A stretch of DNA of 64,000 nt, taken from assembly GCA_019321725.1 (NCBI GenBank), contig CM033107.1, positions 16,421,445 to 16,485,444 of the forward strand. Direction: 5' to 3'. A program made the position numbers and the translations under genes. Source of the DNA: Paulownia fortunei (lineage: Eukaryota > Streptophyta > Magnoliopsida > Lamiales > Paulowniaceae). Positions 1-10,300 of the stretch are shown here, one piece after another; the stretch's first letter is position 1; each line of letters starts with the position of its first letter. The notes beneath the pieces are model-generated. The model saw nothing but the letters and a program-made list of their open reading frames with translations, was not told the DNA's origin and searched no databases.

Positions 1-1438
1 AGGCAACATTTGATCCTTTTGTTTTGTCTTCCAAGCTATGAATTTATCCCATAAATTTATATGTATAATATCATATATTATTTAAATAAGTAAATCTTAT
101 TCACTTATTTAATTTCTCTTATTTTCAAGTGGGTTTGGACTTCTCCAAGTCCATTTAATTAATCTAATTAATTAAATTAGTCCAATTTTAAATTAATTGA
201 TCCAATCAATTAATTTATTCACTCCAATTGAATTCCTAATCTCATTAGGTCCAATTAAATAGTCTTACTATTTAATTAAATAATTAGTTCAACTCTTTGA
301 ATTAATTTAATCCTATAATTAATTAATCCAATTAATTAATTATATCCAACCCCTTAGATGATTATAGACTAGAGATATTCTATTCCAAATTGTGTGACCC
401 TTTAGGTTCACTTCTAAGATAGTACTGGACTTGCAACATTTGCAACTTATGAATAATAATTATTTCGATTAATTAATTCAATTAATTAATCCGCTAGGAA
501 TTAACTCCTTAATTTCTAGAACCTCACTATCCGTGAAAACACCTAGCGAGTAATCATGGCAAACTAGTCTTAGGTGATATAACAAGTGATTCTATTCCGG
601 TTATGAGTACCATGCACAGAAGGTCCTTCCATCAATTAATTTTCCGGTTGAGTCTAGAGCATGGATAATAGTTGAAACCCTGATCGACTCAATATTTATG
701 ATTTCATTTCAAGTTGCAGTGACTCTTAATGAATCATCAGAAACCCTTTTCTGATATTCACTCTGCCTTGGTCAAGGTCTTTCGAGTCACGAACTATGAA
801 AATATAGGAGATTCACTTGTTCTACCCGACAAGTGACAGATCCTTTGTTGGCCACTCATTAACCTTCATACGCATAAATACAATACCCAACATAACCCCT
901 TTATCATTTTTAGGCAATCAGAGGATACATCTATGTAAGGCATTACATGTATAAGGGTACTAGGTACCTCAAGTCAAAGGACTAGTCGTGTACTATTGTA
1001 ACATAAAAATTCTTAATTTGATATTTGGGATTTTCAACTAAGAATTTCAAGCAGGTCAGTTCAGTGTACTTGTTCTCTAATAAGCATACACTGACTTGCA
1101 TCTCTACGTTGATGTCCATGGAATGGGACATCCTCATCTTACGAGCATGCATCGTATGCATGAGTCTTATTGGGCTATTTGATGTCCCTTCTCAAAAAGC
1201 CCTCAACTCGGAACATAGTTTAAAATCAAAGCCATAAAAGCATGTTCCATGATCGTCATCATATACGCGATAATGCCCCATAACTTAATTGATCTAGGGA
1301 CTTTATCTAATGTGAAATAAATTAATACGAGTCATAAGATAAAGAAAATGCCTTTAATAAATATATTACAACTGAGAAAGTCTATTACAAGAGTAAATAA
1401 CGACCAATCTAATTAGCTCACCGAGCACTACTCTAACA
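1..1438 (-). repeat. Copia element C, 3' LTR (partial)
   Basis: On the minus strand this LTR begins TGTTAGAGTAGTGCTCGG at 1438 and runs off the left edge. The same start occurs at 46822 and 58443 (copia B), so the three belong to one family. It is preceded on the minus strand by a short polypurine tract (AAGTGGGAGAT). The body is AT-rich with many TTAATTAA blocks and no coding potential beyond short chance frames. The LTR end and its target duplication are outside the window. Confidence 0.85.
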
Positions 1439-1458
1439 ATCTCCCACTTATCCTAATG

Positions 1459-1885
1459 CTAATTGCCCATGCATTTTAGGCCCATCTTTTCAAGATGTCC
1501 ATTAAATACTTTCTGCACTAAAGGCTTAGTCAGTGGGTCTGCTACATTTTCTGTCGAAGTGACTCTATCCACTATGACATTGCCCCTACCAATGATCTCT
1601 CTGATAAGGTGGTATCGTCTCATTATATGCTTGGACTATTGATGAGATCTTGGCTCCCTCGTTTGTGTAAGAGCTCTATTGTTATCACAGTATATCAATA
1701 CTGGATCAATAATGGATGTAACTACACCCAACTTTTGGATGAAGTTCCTTATCCAAATAGTCTCCTTTGCTGCATCACATGTAGCAATATACTTAGCCTC
1801 AATGGTGGAGTCTACGATCGTCTCTTATTTGTAACTTTTTCAGCTAACCGCACCACCATCCAAGGTAAATATAAATCTAGACATC
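1459..1885 (-). pseudogene. Copia C RNase H C-terminal remnant
   Basis: The minus strand encodes the C-terminal part of a Ty1/copia RNase H region: a degraded block matching the DPVMIY-type segment, then ADPLTKPLVQKVF and HLEKMGLKCMGN before a TAG at 1459-1461, 20 nt before the LTR. RNase H removes template RNA during reverse transcription in the virus-like particle. The Trp codon of the SWKSSK motif is TGA (1840-1842). Upstream pol is missing because element D inserted at 1886; the copia match stops at the ACATC that flanks D. Clearly a pseudogene. Confidence 0.8.
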
Positions 1886-3497
1886 TGCTACAACTTTAAG
1901 TTTTCAAACCCAAGTGTAGGTTGTATTAAGTAATAAATTTCTCATAAGTTTGAAATCGATCCATAGGAAAGTTGTTTGAAGAATTCAAGTTTATATTTCT
2001 AAAAAAAGAGGATTTATGTGAATCAAAATATATGAACAATTAAAATTAATGTATGTGGTAACTAAAGAAGAACTAAATTAATAAAAGTTCTGAGAATTAG
2101 GGATCCACTCTTTAGTTTTGGAGACAAAAACAGTTATTTATTTATTCTACTTCTGTTAATTGCCACAATTGGAATCCATATATAATGAAGGTTCCAATAG
2201 AAAGATATTATCAAATAACTCATGCAATAAGATAATCATGATATTGCTTCATTATTGCAAACTATCTCTTAATGCCAATACTTATTTATGGGATCAGGCA
2301 TTTATGCACATCTTCATCAATAACAAATTAAGGTTTCACATTAGCAATTGATGGGGTGAAACCGTACAATAAGCTAAATAAACCTAAGTATTTGTTGTGC
2401 TATTAGAGATACATAAATCAAGAATCACCACAAAATAAGCAGGGTTTAGATCAAACTCAAAATAAAATACAACATATTTAAATATTTTCTACTCTTATAA
2501 CCATTCCTCTTCCTCCATCAAGAGGTTCACCCTTTTTCCTCAATAAAATAAAATTTAGAAACACATAATAAAAGTAGTAAAGACTAAAAATATAAGAGAT
2601 ACTAGATAATGCATTTCAATTACTACTAGAAAACTTATATTATTGGAAAACATACAAACTAGAAAACTTAGCCTAAAGAAACCCTCTACCCCCCTCTCTT
2701 ACAAGCTTAACACATGGCTTATTTATAGTACTTAGAGTAAGCTAGAGGCTAAATAAATAATGGAGGGGTTAATCAAGTGGTATGCTAGTTGCCATAAGTT
2801 GGTAAGTTGTTACACCAAGTCCTCACCTACCAAATTGAATTATATTTTTTGGTCAGACACAGCTAGATTTTGATGATGTATAAAGAAGACAAATTGGAGA
2901 TCTTTCAGCTTTGATAGATTTTCATATATCATTTGTTAAATTTGGCGGTCGGATGAAGGAGATATGATTAAATCACCAAATCATGTCCAAGAGCCATCCT
3001 TTAAAAGCAGCAATAAATTGCAGTCTTTATTTTTACCCTTTTGACACATTTTCTCACCATATTGTCTCAACAAACTTGTTTATTTACTCTTTTGTACAAC
3101 ATATCCAAATTTAAGCCCAAAATAAATTTTGTCTTCAACGATATGACCCAATTGGTAAAATACGTCAATATTGGGCTGAACTCTGATCCGAATTTTGATG
3201 ATCCATTTTGTGCAACTAGTTGGATGAATTTTCTGCTATAATCAAACTAAATTAGGCTCAACTTCCAATAGAAAAGTTATACTTCTATCTCTTGGCCTTC
3301 AAATGAAACAAACTTCAGGTCCATAGGGCTTTTGATCATGAAGTTATGCTCAAATTACAAAAACTATACAAGTTTGGAAACATGCTTCCATTTATTCCCT
3401 AACACAAAATATTAATAAAATAATAATATTAACAAGAATAAAGCAAAAAAAGTATAAAGGATTTGATACAAAAATATATCAAAATATGCACTTATCA
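1886..3497 (-). repeat. Element D 3' LTR
   Basis: On the minus strand it starts TGATAAGTGCATATTTTG at 3497 and ends TTGTAGCA at 1886, about 1.6 kb with TG...CA ends. The first bases match the LTR starts of element 1 (15776 and 20329). It is directly preceded by the polypurine tract CTTAAGTGTGAGGGAATT. The interior contains only short chance frames, so the small open stretches near 2160 and 3041 are not genes. Confidence 0.82.
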
Positions 3498-5247
3498 AAT
3501 TCCCTCACACTTAAGCCTTGCTTGACCTCGAGCAAGCCTAAAACAAACCTAAACTAATCCACTTTCATAGGAAATCATGATTATATTTAGCATATGTAAC
3601 AAGCCTTTAAACCCCTAGGTGGGCCATAGAGGATGAGTTATAGTCTGATGAAGGTTTTCTTCCAGCAATGATACCCACAAATGCCTATAATAACTATCTT
3701 CTAACTTTTATGCTCATGAAGCAACAAAGTAATATGGAAATAAAATCAAACAAGTATTGAGTTTAACTATTAGTCATTCAAAAGTCAATACATTTCCAGA
3801 ATAAGCATACTCAAGTATGTGTGTGGATAGTTAATATCAATAGTGATGAAACTATACATGCTTCAAATAAGTAAATTCACATAAAACCTTACAAAAACCA
3901 TCACCCAATCTCTAACAGAAAAGTTAAACATCATAGGCTCTTCCTTTGGTGCAAATCTCCACTATACTGAAGGCACCATACGAAATCAAAAGGTCTTCAA
4001 CAAATGTTGTAATTGGGCCAAAGGGTAGTGATGTAGCTAAGAAATAAAATGATAAAATGCAACAAAGGTTCTAAAAGTTTTATGGAATTACAGACATAGA
4101 GTTTATCGATGAAGAATTTCCAAACTCCACAAATTTCAACACTGAGGTCTATTGTTATTAAATTGGACCTTTTTTATTCATCTTACAGCATCTCATTTTT
4201 AGTTGCAACTCATAGCACTTTGCAATTTATTTTTCTTTCTATTTTTTTATTATTGTTTTTCTTTCCTTTTCTTTTATTTTTGAAGAGAAACTCCCGCACA
4301 CTTATCTTTTATTCCAACCTGAATTTCTTTTGTAAGTTCACTTTGTCAATGGAATGTTTCTTAAACTCCAATCATTTTTAGAACAATGGTTGGATAATAA
4401 TATATTTAGGTTAGGTAAAAAAATATGGTTACAAAAAAAAATATTTATTTATTGAAAGGCTCAAAGTGGTTCACTAGAGGATATTCTCTTGAAACATCAT
4501 ATGGGGAACAAGCTGATTTGGCAATGGTGCTAGAAAGCCTAATGCCTTAATCATTTTTCTAGTAGTGCACTATCAGTCGTTTGCCTCGATAGACCAAAAG
4601 TAAAAGTTTTAATACTCAATCCCTACATATTGAAAATCTCAGTGATGATTAGAACAAGGGCATAAGAACTTCTTATTTTGACATGATTGTCTTCACATTG
4701 AATAACGTAACTATTTGTGCAAAATAAAATTGAGTATAATTATCGCAAAAATATATTAACTAAATAACAATATCAAAGTCCAAAACAACACCCATCATTA
4801 ATCAAACCACATTATTCATGCTTAATTTTAATCATTGAAGTTGGAAGAACCTCTACAACTCAAAAAAATTAAAAATAATTGGTAATTCACAAACATTTGT
4901 TAAAAACTTCACAAAATTGCCATTTATGCAAAAAATAAGGATGCGTCTCAAGAGTGTTACAATTACTCTTTACTCCGCCATCATTTTTCATGATTTTAAT
5001 GGATCCATCAAAAAACACGCTTGATTTTCTTTATTTTTATTTTTTAAATACTAGAAACACACACATTGAGCACACAAGTCATGATATCAATTATTCCCCC
5101 AACCTAATCGAGACATTATCCTTAAAGTAAAAAATAGATAGGAAAATAGAGTTTGAAAAATATCACCTGAAGTGTGGCTAAAAAAATAAAGCTGAAACAC
5201 TAAACAAAAAAACATATGATATTAGATGAGATCATCAACAATAAGTA
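3498..5247 (-). other. Element D post-pol noncoding region and PPT
   Basis: The polypurine tract is 3498-3515 (minus strand CTTAAGTGTGAGGGAATT), the primer for plus-strand synthesis. From 3516 to about 4870 the sequence matches, in reverse, the post-pol region of element 1 (about 18900-20310), including the CTCGAGCAAGCC block and the purine-rich low-complexity stretch (4190-4290 as pyrimidines on plus). At 5090-5130 the minus strand has a GGATAATG...TTGGGGGAA motif like the GAGGACAATG...GCGGGGGAA of element 1, so the element continues almost up to the LOG pseudogene. No coding region was seen here. Confidence 0.75.
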
Positions 5248-5925
5248 TCACAAATTGAGAGTCAAATGCAATTTGCATTTTCGACCATTGTTCCTATTGG
5301 ACCAATCCACATTGGCCAAGGCTGGATCAGGTTCTAGTACATATGCTAGAAGTTGATCAATTAGCTGGTCAGGTGTTGAAGCAAAAGTGAGGATTCTTCT
5401 CGCAGACGATGAAATAAAATCTTTTTTCACAGCATGATCTGCAGAAGATAGCAAACCATCATAAAAACCATTAACATTAAGAATACCTATAGGTTTTTAG
5501 CGAATGTTGAGTTGTGCCTAAGAGATAATTTGGAATAATTCCTCCAGTATACAAAAACCACCAGATAAAATGATGAATGCATTCACATTATTTAATATGT
5601 TAGGTATTTTTTCCTGAATATGTGATAATTTTAGCTCATTTCCAATAGTCATACTTGTGATATTCTGTACTGTTAAAGATTTTGGGATAACTCCCAGAAC
5701 TTTGACACCTCCTACATAAGTAGAAGTAGCAACACTCCCCATTAACCCCAAACTGCCTCCCCCATACACTAAATAAAATTTTCTCTCTGTTAAAGTTCTA
5801 CCAAAGTTATTGGCTGCCCTTATAAACTCACCATTTTTTTCAAGATTGGATCCACAAAAAACACAAATGTAATTGAATTTGCGAGTTGAAGAAACTTCCA
5901 TTTTTTTATTTTTATTTTTTAAATA
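5030..5925. repeat. 21-bp direct repeat flanking the LOG pseudogene
   Basis: An identical 21-nt AT-rich string (TTTATTTTTA then TTTTTTAAATA) occurs at 5030-5050 and 5905-5925. One copy ends 3 nt upstream of the LOG start codon and the other lies about 200 nt beyond the stop. It could be the target duplication of an inserted retrocopy. Against this, no poly-A tail is next to the distal copy, and a motif of the host element (5090-5130) lies inside the bracket. The identity is certain; the meaning is not. Confidence 0.5.
5248..5901 (-). pseudogene. LOG: Intronless LOG-like (cytokinin riboside 5'-monophosphate phosphoribohydrolase) pseudogene
   Basis: One continuous minus-strand frame of 218 codons (stop included), the usual length of a plant LOG protein. 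LOG enzymes release active cytokinin bases from cytokinin nucleotides in the cytosol and nucleus. Visible are ICVFCGS (residues 12-18), VYGGGSLGLMG (45-55) and SGGFCILEE (113-121), in place of the family PGGxGTxEE catalytic and phosphate-binding motif. Two in-frame stops follow: a TAG right after QIIS, where the family has Trp, and a TAA eight codons later. The frame then resumes through KPIGILNVNGFYDGLL and a typical LOG C-terminus. Plant LOG genes have several introns and none is present, so this is a processed copy. It lies between integrase and 3' LTR of element D, in the element's sense direction. Non-functional: altered motif and two stops. Confidence 0.9.
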
Positions 5926-6060
5926 TGTTGTGCAAATATAGAGTGAGTACGGTGATATTTATTGAGGTGTGAACATGAAATGCATTTATTGCATGTCTTT
6001 TTCTTTTGTTAAAAAGGTTGAAAATAAGGACACATATAAAATTTAAAAATTACATACTTA

Positions 6061-6420
6061 CACATGAATGTACATGTAGTTGTGATTGTGGCATCCAGTA
6101 ACGGCTTAAACGCCCTTTATGGGTCGAGGATATGCTTCCTATCCAGTTTTCTTATAAACTGGCAAACATGGTCTTTTAATGTCAGATTTCCAAGACTATA
6201 AAACTCATATTCATTTTGAAAGCGATTCCATAAATCAAGAATTGCACATTGTACCAATCCACATGAATGCATCTCAAAAGTCAATATAATGTGATTTAAA
6301 GACTACTTACTCAGTTCATCTATAATGAATTTAAGTTTATCTTCTCAATTTTTAGAGACCATTCCTAAAGAATGACACTTTGTATTGCAAGTCCATCTAG
6401 CACAATTATGACAAACTTTT
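6061..6420 (-). pseudogene. Decayed Cys-rich frame of unknown function (post-pol region of D)
   Basis: Not a recognised gene. One minus-strand frame of about 120 codons is broken only by TGA, TAG and TAA, the first two explainable by C-to-T change of Arg or Gln codons. It begins near KVCHNCARWTCNTKCHSLGM, a C-x2-C-x4-C-x3-C pattern like a zinc-binding knuckle, and continues with an acidic/hydrophobic part (EDKLKFIIDELSK, AILDLWNRFQNEYEFYSL, VCQFIRKLDRKHILDP). Just past its end the strand reads GTAAGTATG, a good splice-donor look-alike. It lies between integrase and LOG, where plant retrotransposons sometimes carry an extra frame. It could be such a frame or a second captured host fragment. 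Confidence 0.4.
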
Positions 6421-6820
6421 ATTTTTTTCGCCCTTCATTTTTTTTTTAATATGTGCTTTTACCAAAACCAGACATGTATCTAGTAAGCAAATTGGGAAAC
6501 TTATGTGAAAACTCACTTGCTCTTACCTTTGCTTCAATTATCCATCTCCGAGATGCCCTTGTGCATAAGCATCCTCAATCTTTCAATCCTGATTTTATAA
6601 ATTTTCAAAATTGCATTTTTAAGAAGAAAAGGAAATCGCTTCTTGAAAGTTAGAAAAATGTCAGCCATTTTGAAAAGAACAAGAAAAGAGAATGAGAAAA
6701 GCAGAGAATATTTGTACAAAGATTTCAATTATTTAGAAAACTGACAAGTCCGACTTTAATAGCCACGGAGTATCGTTATCCACCACTTAATAAAGTCAGA
6801 GAAAATGAGTATATACAACA
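6421..6820 (-). other. Start of element D post-pol region
   Basis: Directly after the integrase stop the minus strand carries AAAGTCGGACTTGTCAG, resembling the post-pol signature of Athila-like elements. A small open frame of 64 codons (6534-6728) starts at MKSLYKYSLL, includes MADIFLTFKKRF and ends at MHKGISEMDN; soon after comes a splice-donor-like AAAGGTAAGAG. It may be an upstream exon of the Cys-rich frame at 6061-6420, but nothing proves it is coding. Confidence 0.4.
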
Positions 6821-8216
6821 TTAATCATAACAAGGGTTAGAAAGAAAAAGAATTTTCTCTTGTGAAAATTGATTTTTTCGAAATGGTTTAACTCTTTGTT
6901 CATTTAATGTGAATATGTTACCATTTCTGGGATTTTCAATGTCAATCGCCCCATAAGGATATACATTTTCTACAACAAAATGACCACTCCACCTTGATCT
7001 CAATTTTATAGGAAACAAATTCAATCGAGAATTATAAAGAAAAACCTTTTGTCCAACCTCAAATATTTTTCTTGAAATTTTATTATCATGAAAATCTTTG
7101 ATTCTTACTTTATAAATTTTAGAATTCTCATATGCATCATTTCTCAATTCTTGAAGTTCATTGATTTACAATTTGCCCAATTTTAAAGCTTCATCAAGGT
7201 TGAAGTTAAACATTTTGATTGCCCAATAAGATGTTCAAGTTCAACAAGTAAATGACAAGGTTTTCCATAAACTATCCTATAAGGAGACATACTTAATGAT
7301 ATTTTGAAAGTAGTTTTATATGCCCAAAGTGTATCGGTAAGTCTAAGAGACCAGTCTTTAGGGTTTGGTTTAATTGTTTTCTCCAAAATTTGTTTTATCT
7401 TCTTATTTGTAAGTTCAACCTGTCTATTTATCTAAGGGTGATAAGGGGTTGTAACTTTATGTATGATTCCATATTTTCTCATTAAAGTTCCAAAAATTTT
7501 GTTACAAAAATATTTTCCTCCATTACTGATAATAGATCTAGGAAATCCAAATTGACTTAAAATATTTTCTTTCAAAAATTTTATCACTATTTTGTGATCA
7601 TTGTTTCGATAAAGATTGTCTCGATCCATTTTGAAACATAATCTATGACAACCAATATGTAAATAAAAATAAATGATAATGAAAATGGCCCTATAAAATC
7701 AATACCCCAACAGTCAAAGATTTCGATCACTAGTATAGGGTGTAGAGGCATCATATTTCTCTTTGAAAGGGACCTTAACTTTTGACAATTTTCACAACTT
7801 TTGCAGAAAGTGTAAGTATCTTTGAAAAGAGTTGGTCAATAAAATCCACATTGCAAGATTTTTGCAGTAGTTTTCTTTACAGAAAAATGACCACCACATG
7901 CTTCTAAATGACAAAATTTGATAATATTATCTATCTCATTGTCAGGCACACATCTTCGAAAGATTTGATATGGACAATATTTGAATAGGTATTGATCATC
8001 CCAATAAAAGTTTTTAACCTCAGTCAAAAACTTCTTTTTGTTTTCAGAGTTCCAATGCGATGACATCTTTCCTGTCACAAGAAAATTAACAATGTTAGCA
8101 AACCAAGGTAAAATAGAAACATTAAATAGTTGTTCATTAGGGAAAGTGTCATTAATAGGTGTGGTTTGAAATGAGTCATCACAAACAAGTCTCGATAAAT
8201 GATCAGCCACTACATT
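6821..8216 (-). pseudogene. Element D integrase (pol 3' part)
   Basis: Gypsy integrase that would insert the element cDNA in the nucleus. It follows the RNase H end (ADHLSRL, near 8180-8210). The N-terminal zinc finger is seen as CHLEACGGHF, then CKSCENCQ near 7800. Core landmarks are WGIDFIGPF (first Asp), RSIISNGGKYFCN where the second catalytic Asp is Asn, and VELTNKKIKQILEK where the catalytic Glu is probably Lys. The core goes on through WAYKTT and SPYRIVYGKPCHL, and the C-terminal part ends FTLNEQRVKPF near 6890. TGA replaces Trp just past 7836 and a TAA occurs near 7430. The catalytic losses are G-to-A changes. Not functional. Confidence 0.88.
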
Positions 8217-9460
8217 CTCTACTCCCTTTTTATCTCAAATCGTAATATTAAATTCCTAGAGTAAGAGAATCCACCTAATCAGTCTTGGTTTGGCATATTT
8301 TTTTGACAAAAGATATTTCAAAGCTACATGATCACTGAAAACAATAACTGGTGAGCCAACAAGATAAGATCGAAATTTGTCCAATACAAAAACTACAGCA
8401 AGTAATTTTTTTTTTTAGTTGTTGTATAATTTAATTGAGCACCATTTAAAGTTTTACTTACATGGTAAATAACATATGGTTTCTTATTTTTTCTTTGTCC
8501 CAAGTCAGCTCCAACAGCATAATCACTAGCATCACACATTATTTCAAAAGGTAAAGTCCAATTTGGAGGCTGCATGATTGGAGCATATGTAAGCATGCTT
8601 TTAAGCTTAATAAAAGCATTTTCACAATTTTCAGTCCATTCAAAAATAGTGTCTTTTGTTATAAGATTACACAAAGGTTTAGATATTATACTAAAATCTT
8701 TGATAAATCTTCTATAAAAACCAGCATGTCCTAAAAATGATCTAACCTCCTTCACAATCTTTGGTGTTGATAAATTGGTAATTAACTCAATTTTAGATTT
8801 GTCAACCTCAATACTTTTTGATGAAATAATGTATCCAAGAACAATACCAACTGTTACCATGAAATGACATTTCTCCCAATTGAGCATAAGATTCTTTTCT
8901 TCACACCTGATCAAAACATTTTCTAAATTAGACAGGCAATCATCAAATGAATTACTAAAAATAGAAAAATCATCCATGAAGATTTCAAGAAAACATTCAA
9001 CCATGTCACTAAAAATACTAAGTATGCATCGTTGGAATGTAGCTAGTGCACTACATAATCCAAAAGGCATCATTCGATATGCAAAAGTACCAAAAGGACA
9101 TGTAAAAGTTATTTTCTCTTGATCTTCAAGTGCAATTGCAATTTGATTATACCCAGAATATCCATCTAAAAAGCAATAAAATTCATGTCCAGCAACTCTT
9201 TCTAAAATTTAATCCATGAAAGGTAATGGAAAATGATCTTTTCTAGTAACTGAGTTGAGTTTCATATAGTCAATGCACATTCGCCAACCAATAACAGTCC
9301 CAGTTGAAATTAATTCATCATTCTCATTCTTGACTACAGTAACTGCAAATTTCTTAGGTACAACTTGAGTAGAACTTACCCATTTGCTATCAGAAATAGG
9401 ATAAATGATTCTATTATCTAAGAGTTTAATTACTTTATTTCTCACTACTTCTTTCATATT
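8217..9460 (-). pseudogene. Element D reverse transcriptase and RNase H
   Basis: Ty3/gypsy RT followed by RNase H, copying element RNA into DNA in the particle. Order on the minus strand: IDYMKLNSVTRKDHFPLPF (9215-9280), a TAA just after at 9209, FLDGYSGYNQI (about 9150), MPFGLC near 9070, the catalytic FMDDFSIFSN near 8960, FLGHAGFYRRFIKDFS near 8715, and the RNase H start MCDASDYAVGADLGQ near 8520. At about 8404-8414 an 11-A run shifts frame by one base after NYTTT, where the family reads TEKELLAV. The catalytic Asp pair is intact, but the stop and frameshift break the protein. The frameshift sits in a homopolymer and could be a sequencing error. Confidence 0.88.
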
Positions 9461-10300
9461 AGGATTTAGCTTTCATTGCATTTCTCTAGAAAGTTTAGCA
9501 TTCTCCTCTAGATAGATGTTATATGTTTAAATGAAAGGATTAATACCTTTAATATAATGTTCCATCCTAAAGTATTCTTATGCATTTTCAGAGTTTCAAT
9601 CAACTTACCTTCTTGAGATGCATTGAGTTTGGAAAAAATTATTACTGAAAAAGTCTCATTCTCACCTAAGAAAGATTATTTCAAATCAACTGGCAAAGGT
9701 TTCAAATCAACCATGGGAGCTTTAATACTTGATGGAATAGATTTTACTGTTGATGATGAAAGTTTTTTAAACTTTGGCTTCCAAAAATATTTTTCTTGTA
9801 CCTGTAAAAAATCAGAGATAGTAGTAGTATGTGTTTTTTTACAAATACTTTCACTTTCGAAACAAGTTTCCAATGAATCTGAAGAGTTAGTGGTAGTAAA
9901 GTATTCATGAACAAGTTCCTCAATTGAATCCACTTCATGTACTTTGACATCTTCTGTAGGTTGCTTACAAACATTAAACACATTTAGTTCCAAAGTCATA
10001 TTTCCAAATGATAACTTCAAAATACCATTCCTACAATTGAACAAAGCATTTGAAGTTACAAGAAAAGGACGACCCAAAATGATAGGAATTTGTGTATGTA
10101 TTTGTGCAACAGACTTTGTGTCCAAAAGAATGAAATCAATTTGTATCAACACTTCTTCTACTATTCCCTTTGGAACTTTAATCGAACAGTCAGTTAGTTG
10201 GAGTACAATAGAAGTTGTTTTAAGTTCTCCTAAACATAATTGTTCATAAACTGAGAAAGGTAGAATATTTACACTAGCACCAAGATCAAGCAAAGCACGC
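9461..10300 (-). pseudogene. Element D aspartic protease and linker to RT
   Basis: Retroviral-type aspartic protease that matures Gag-Pol. MLDLGASVNILPFSVY near 10290 holds the catalytic D-x-G-A-S; IPIILGRPFLVTSNA follows about 65 residues later. The open frame runs from 10293 to 9676, then an acidic linker continues to the RT N-terminus, with a stop after PLPVDLK. The region carries no zinc knuckle, as expected for Athila-like elements. The protease core itself looks intact, although its polyprotein is broken on both sides. Confidence 0.85.

Noticed and set aside
4109..4381. 90-codon plus-strand Phe/Leu-rich frame
   Set aside because: Antisense of the purine-rich post-pol stretch of element D; the same stretch gives similar false frames in elements 1 (minus, 19385-19672) and E (plus, 27772-28032).
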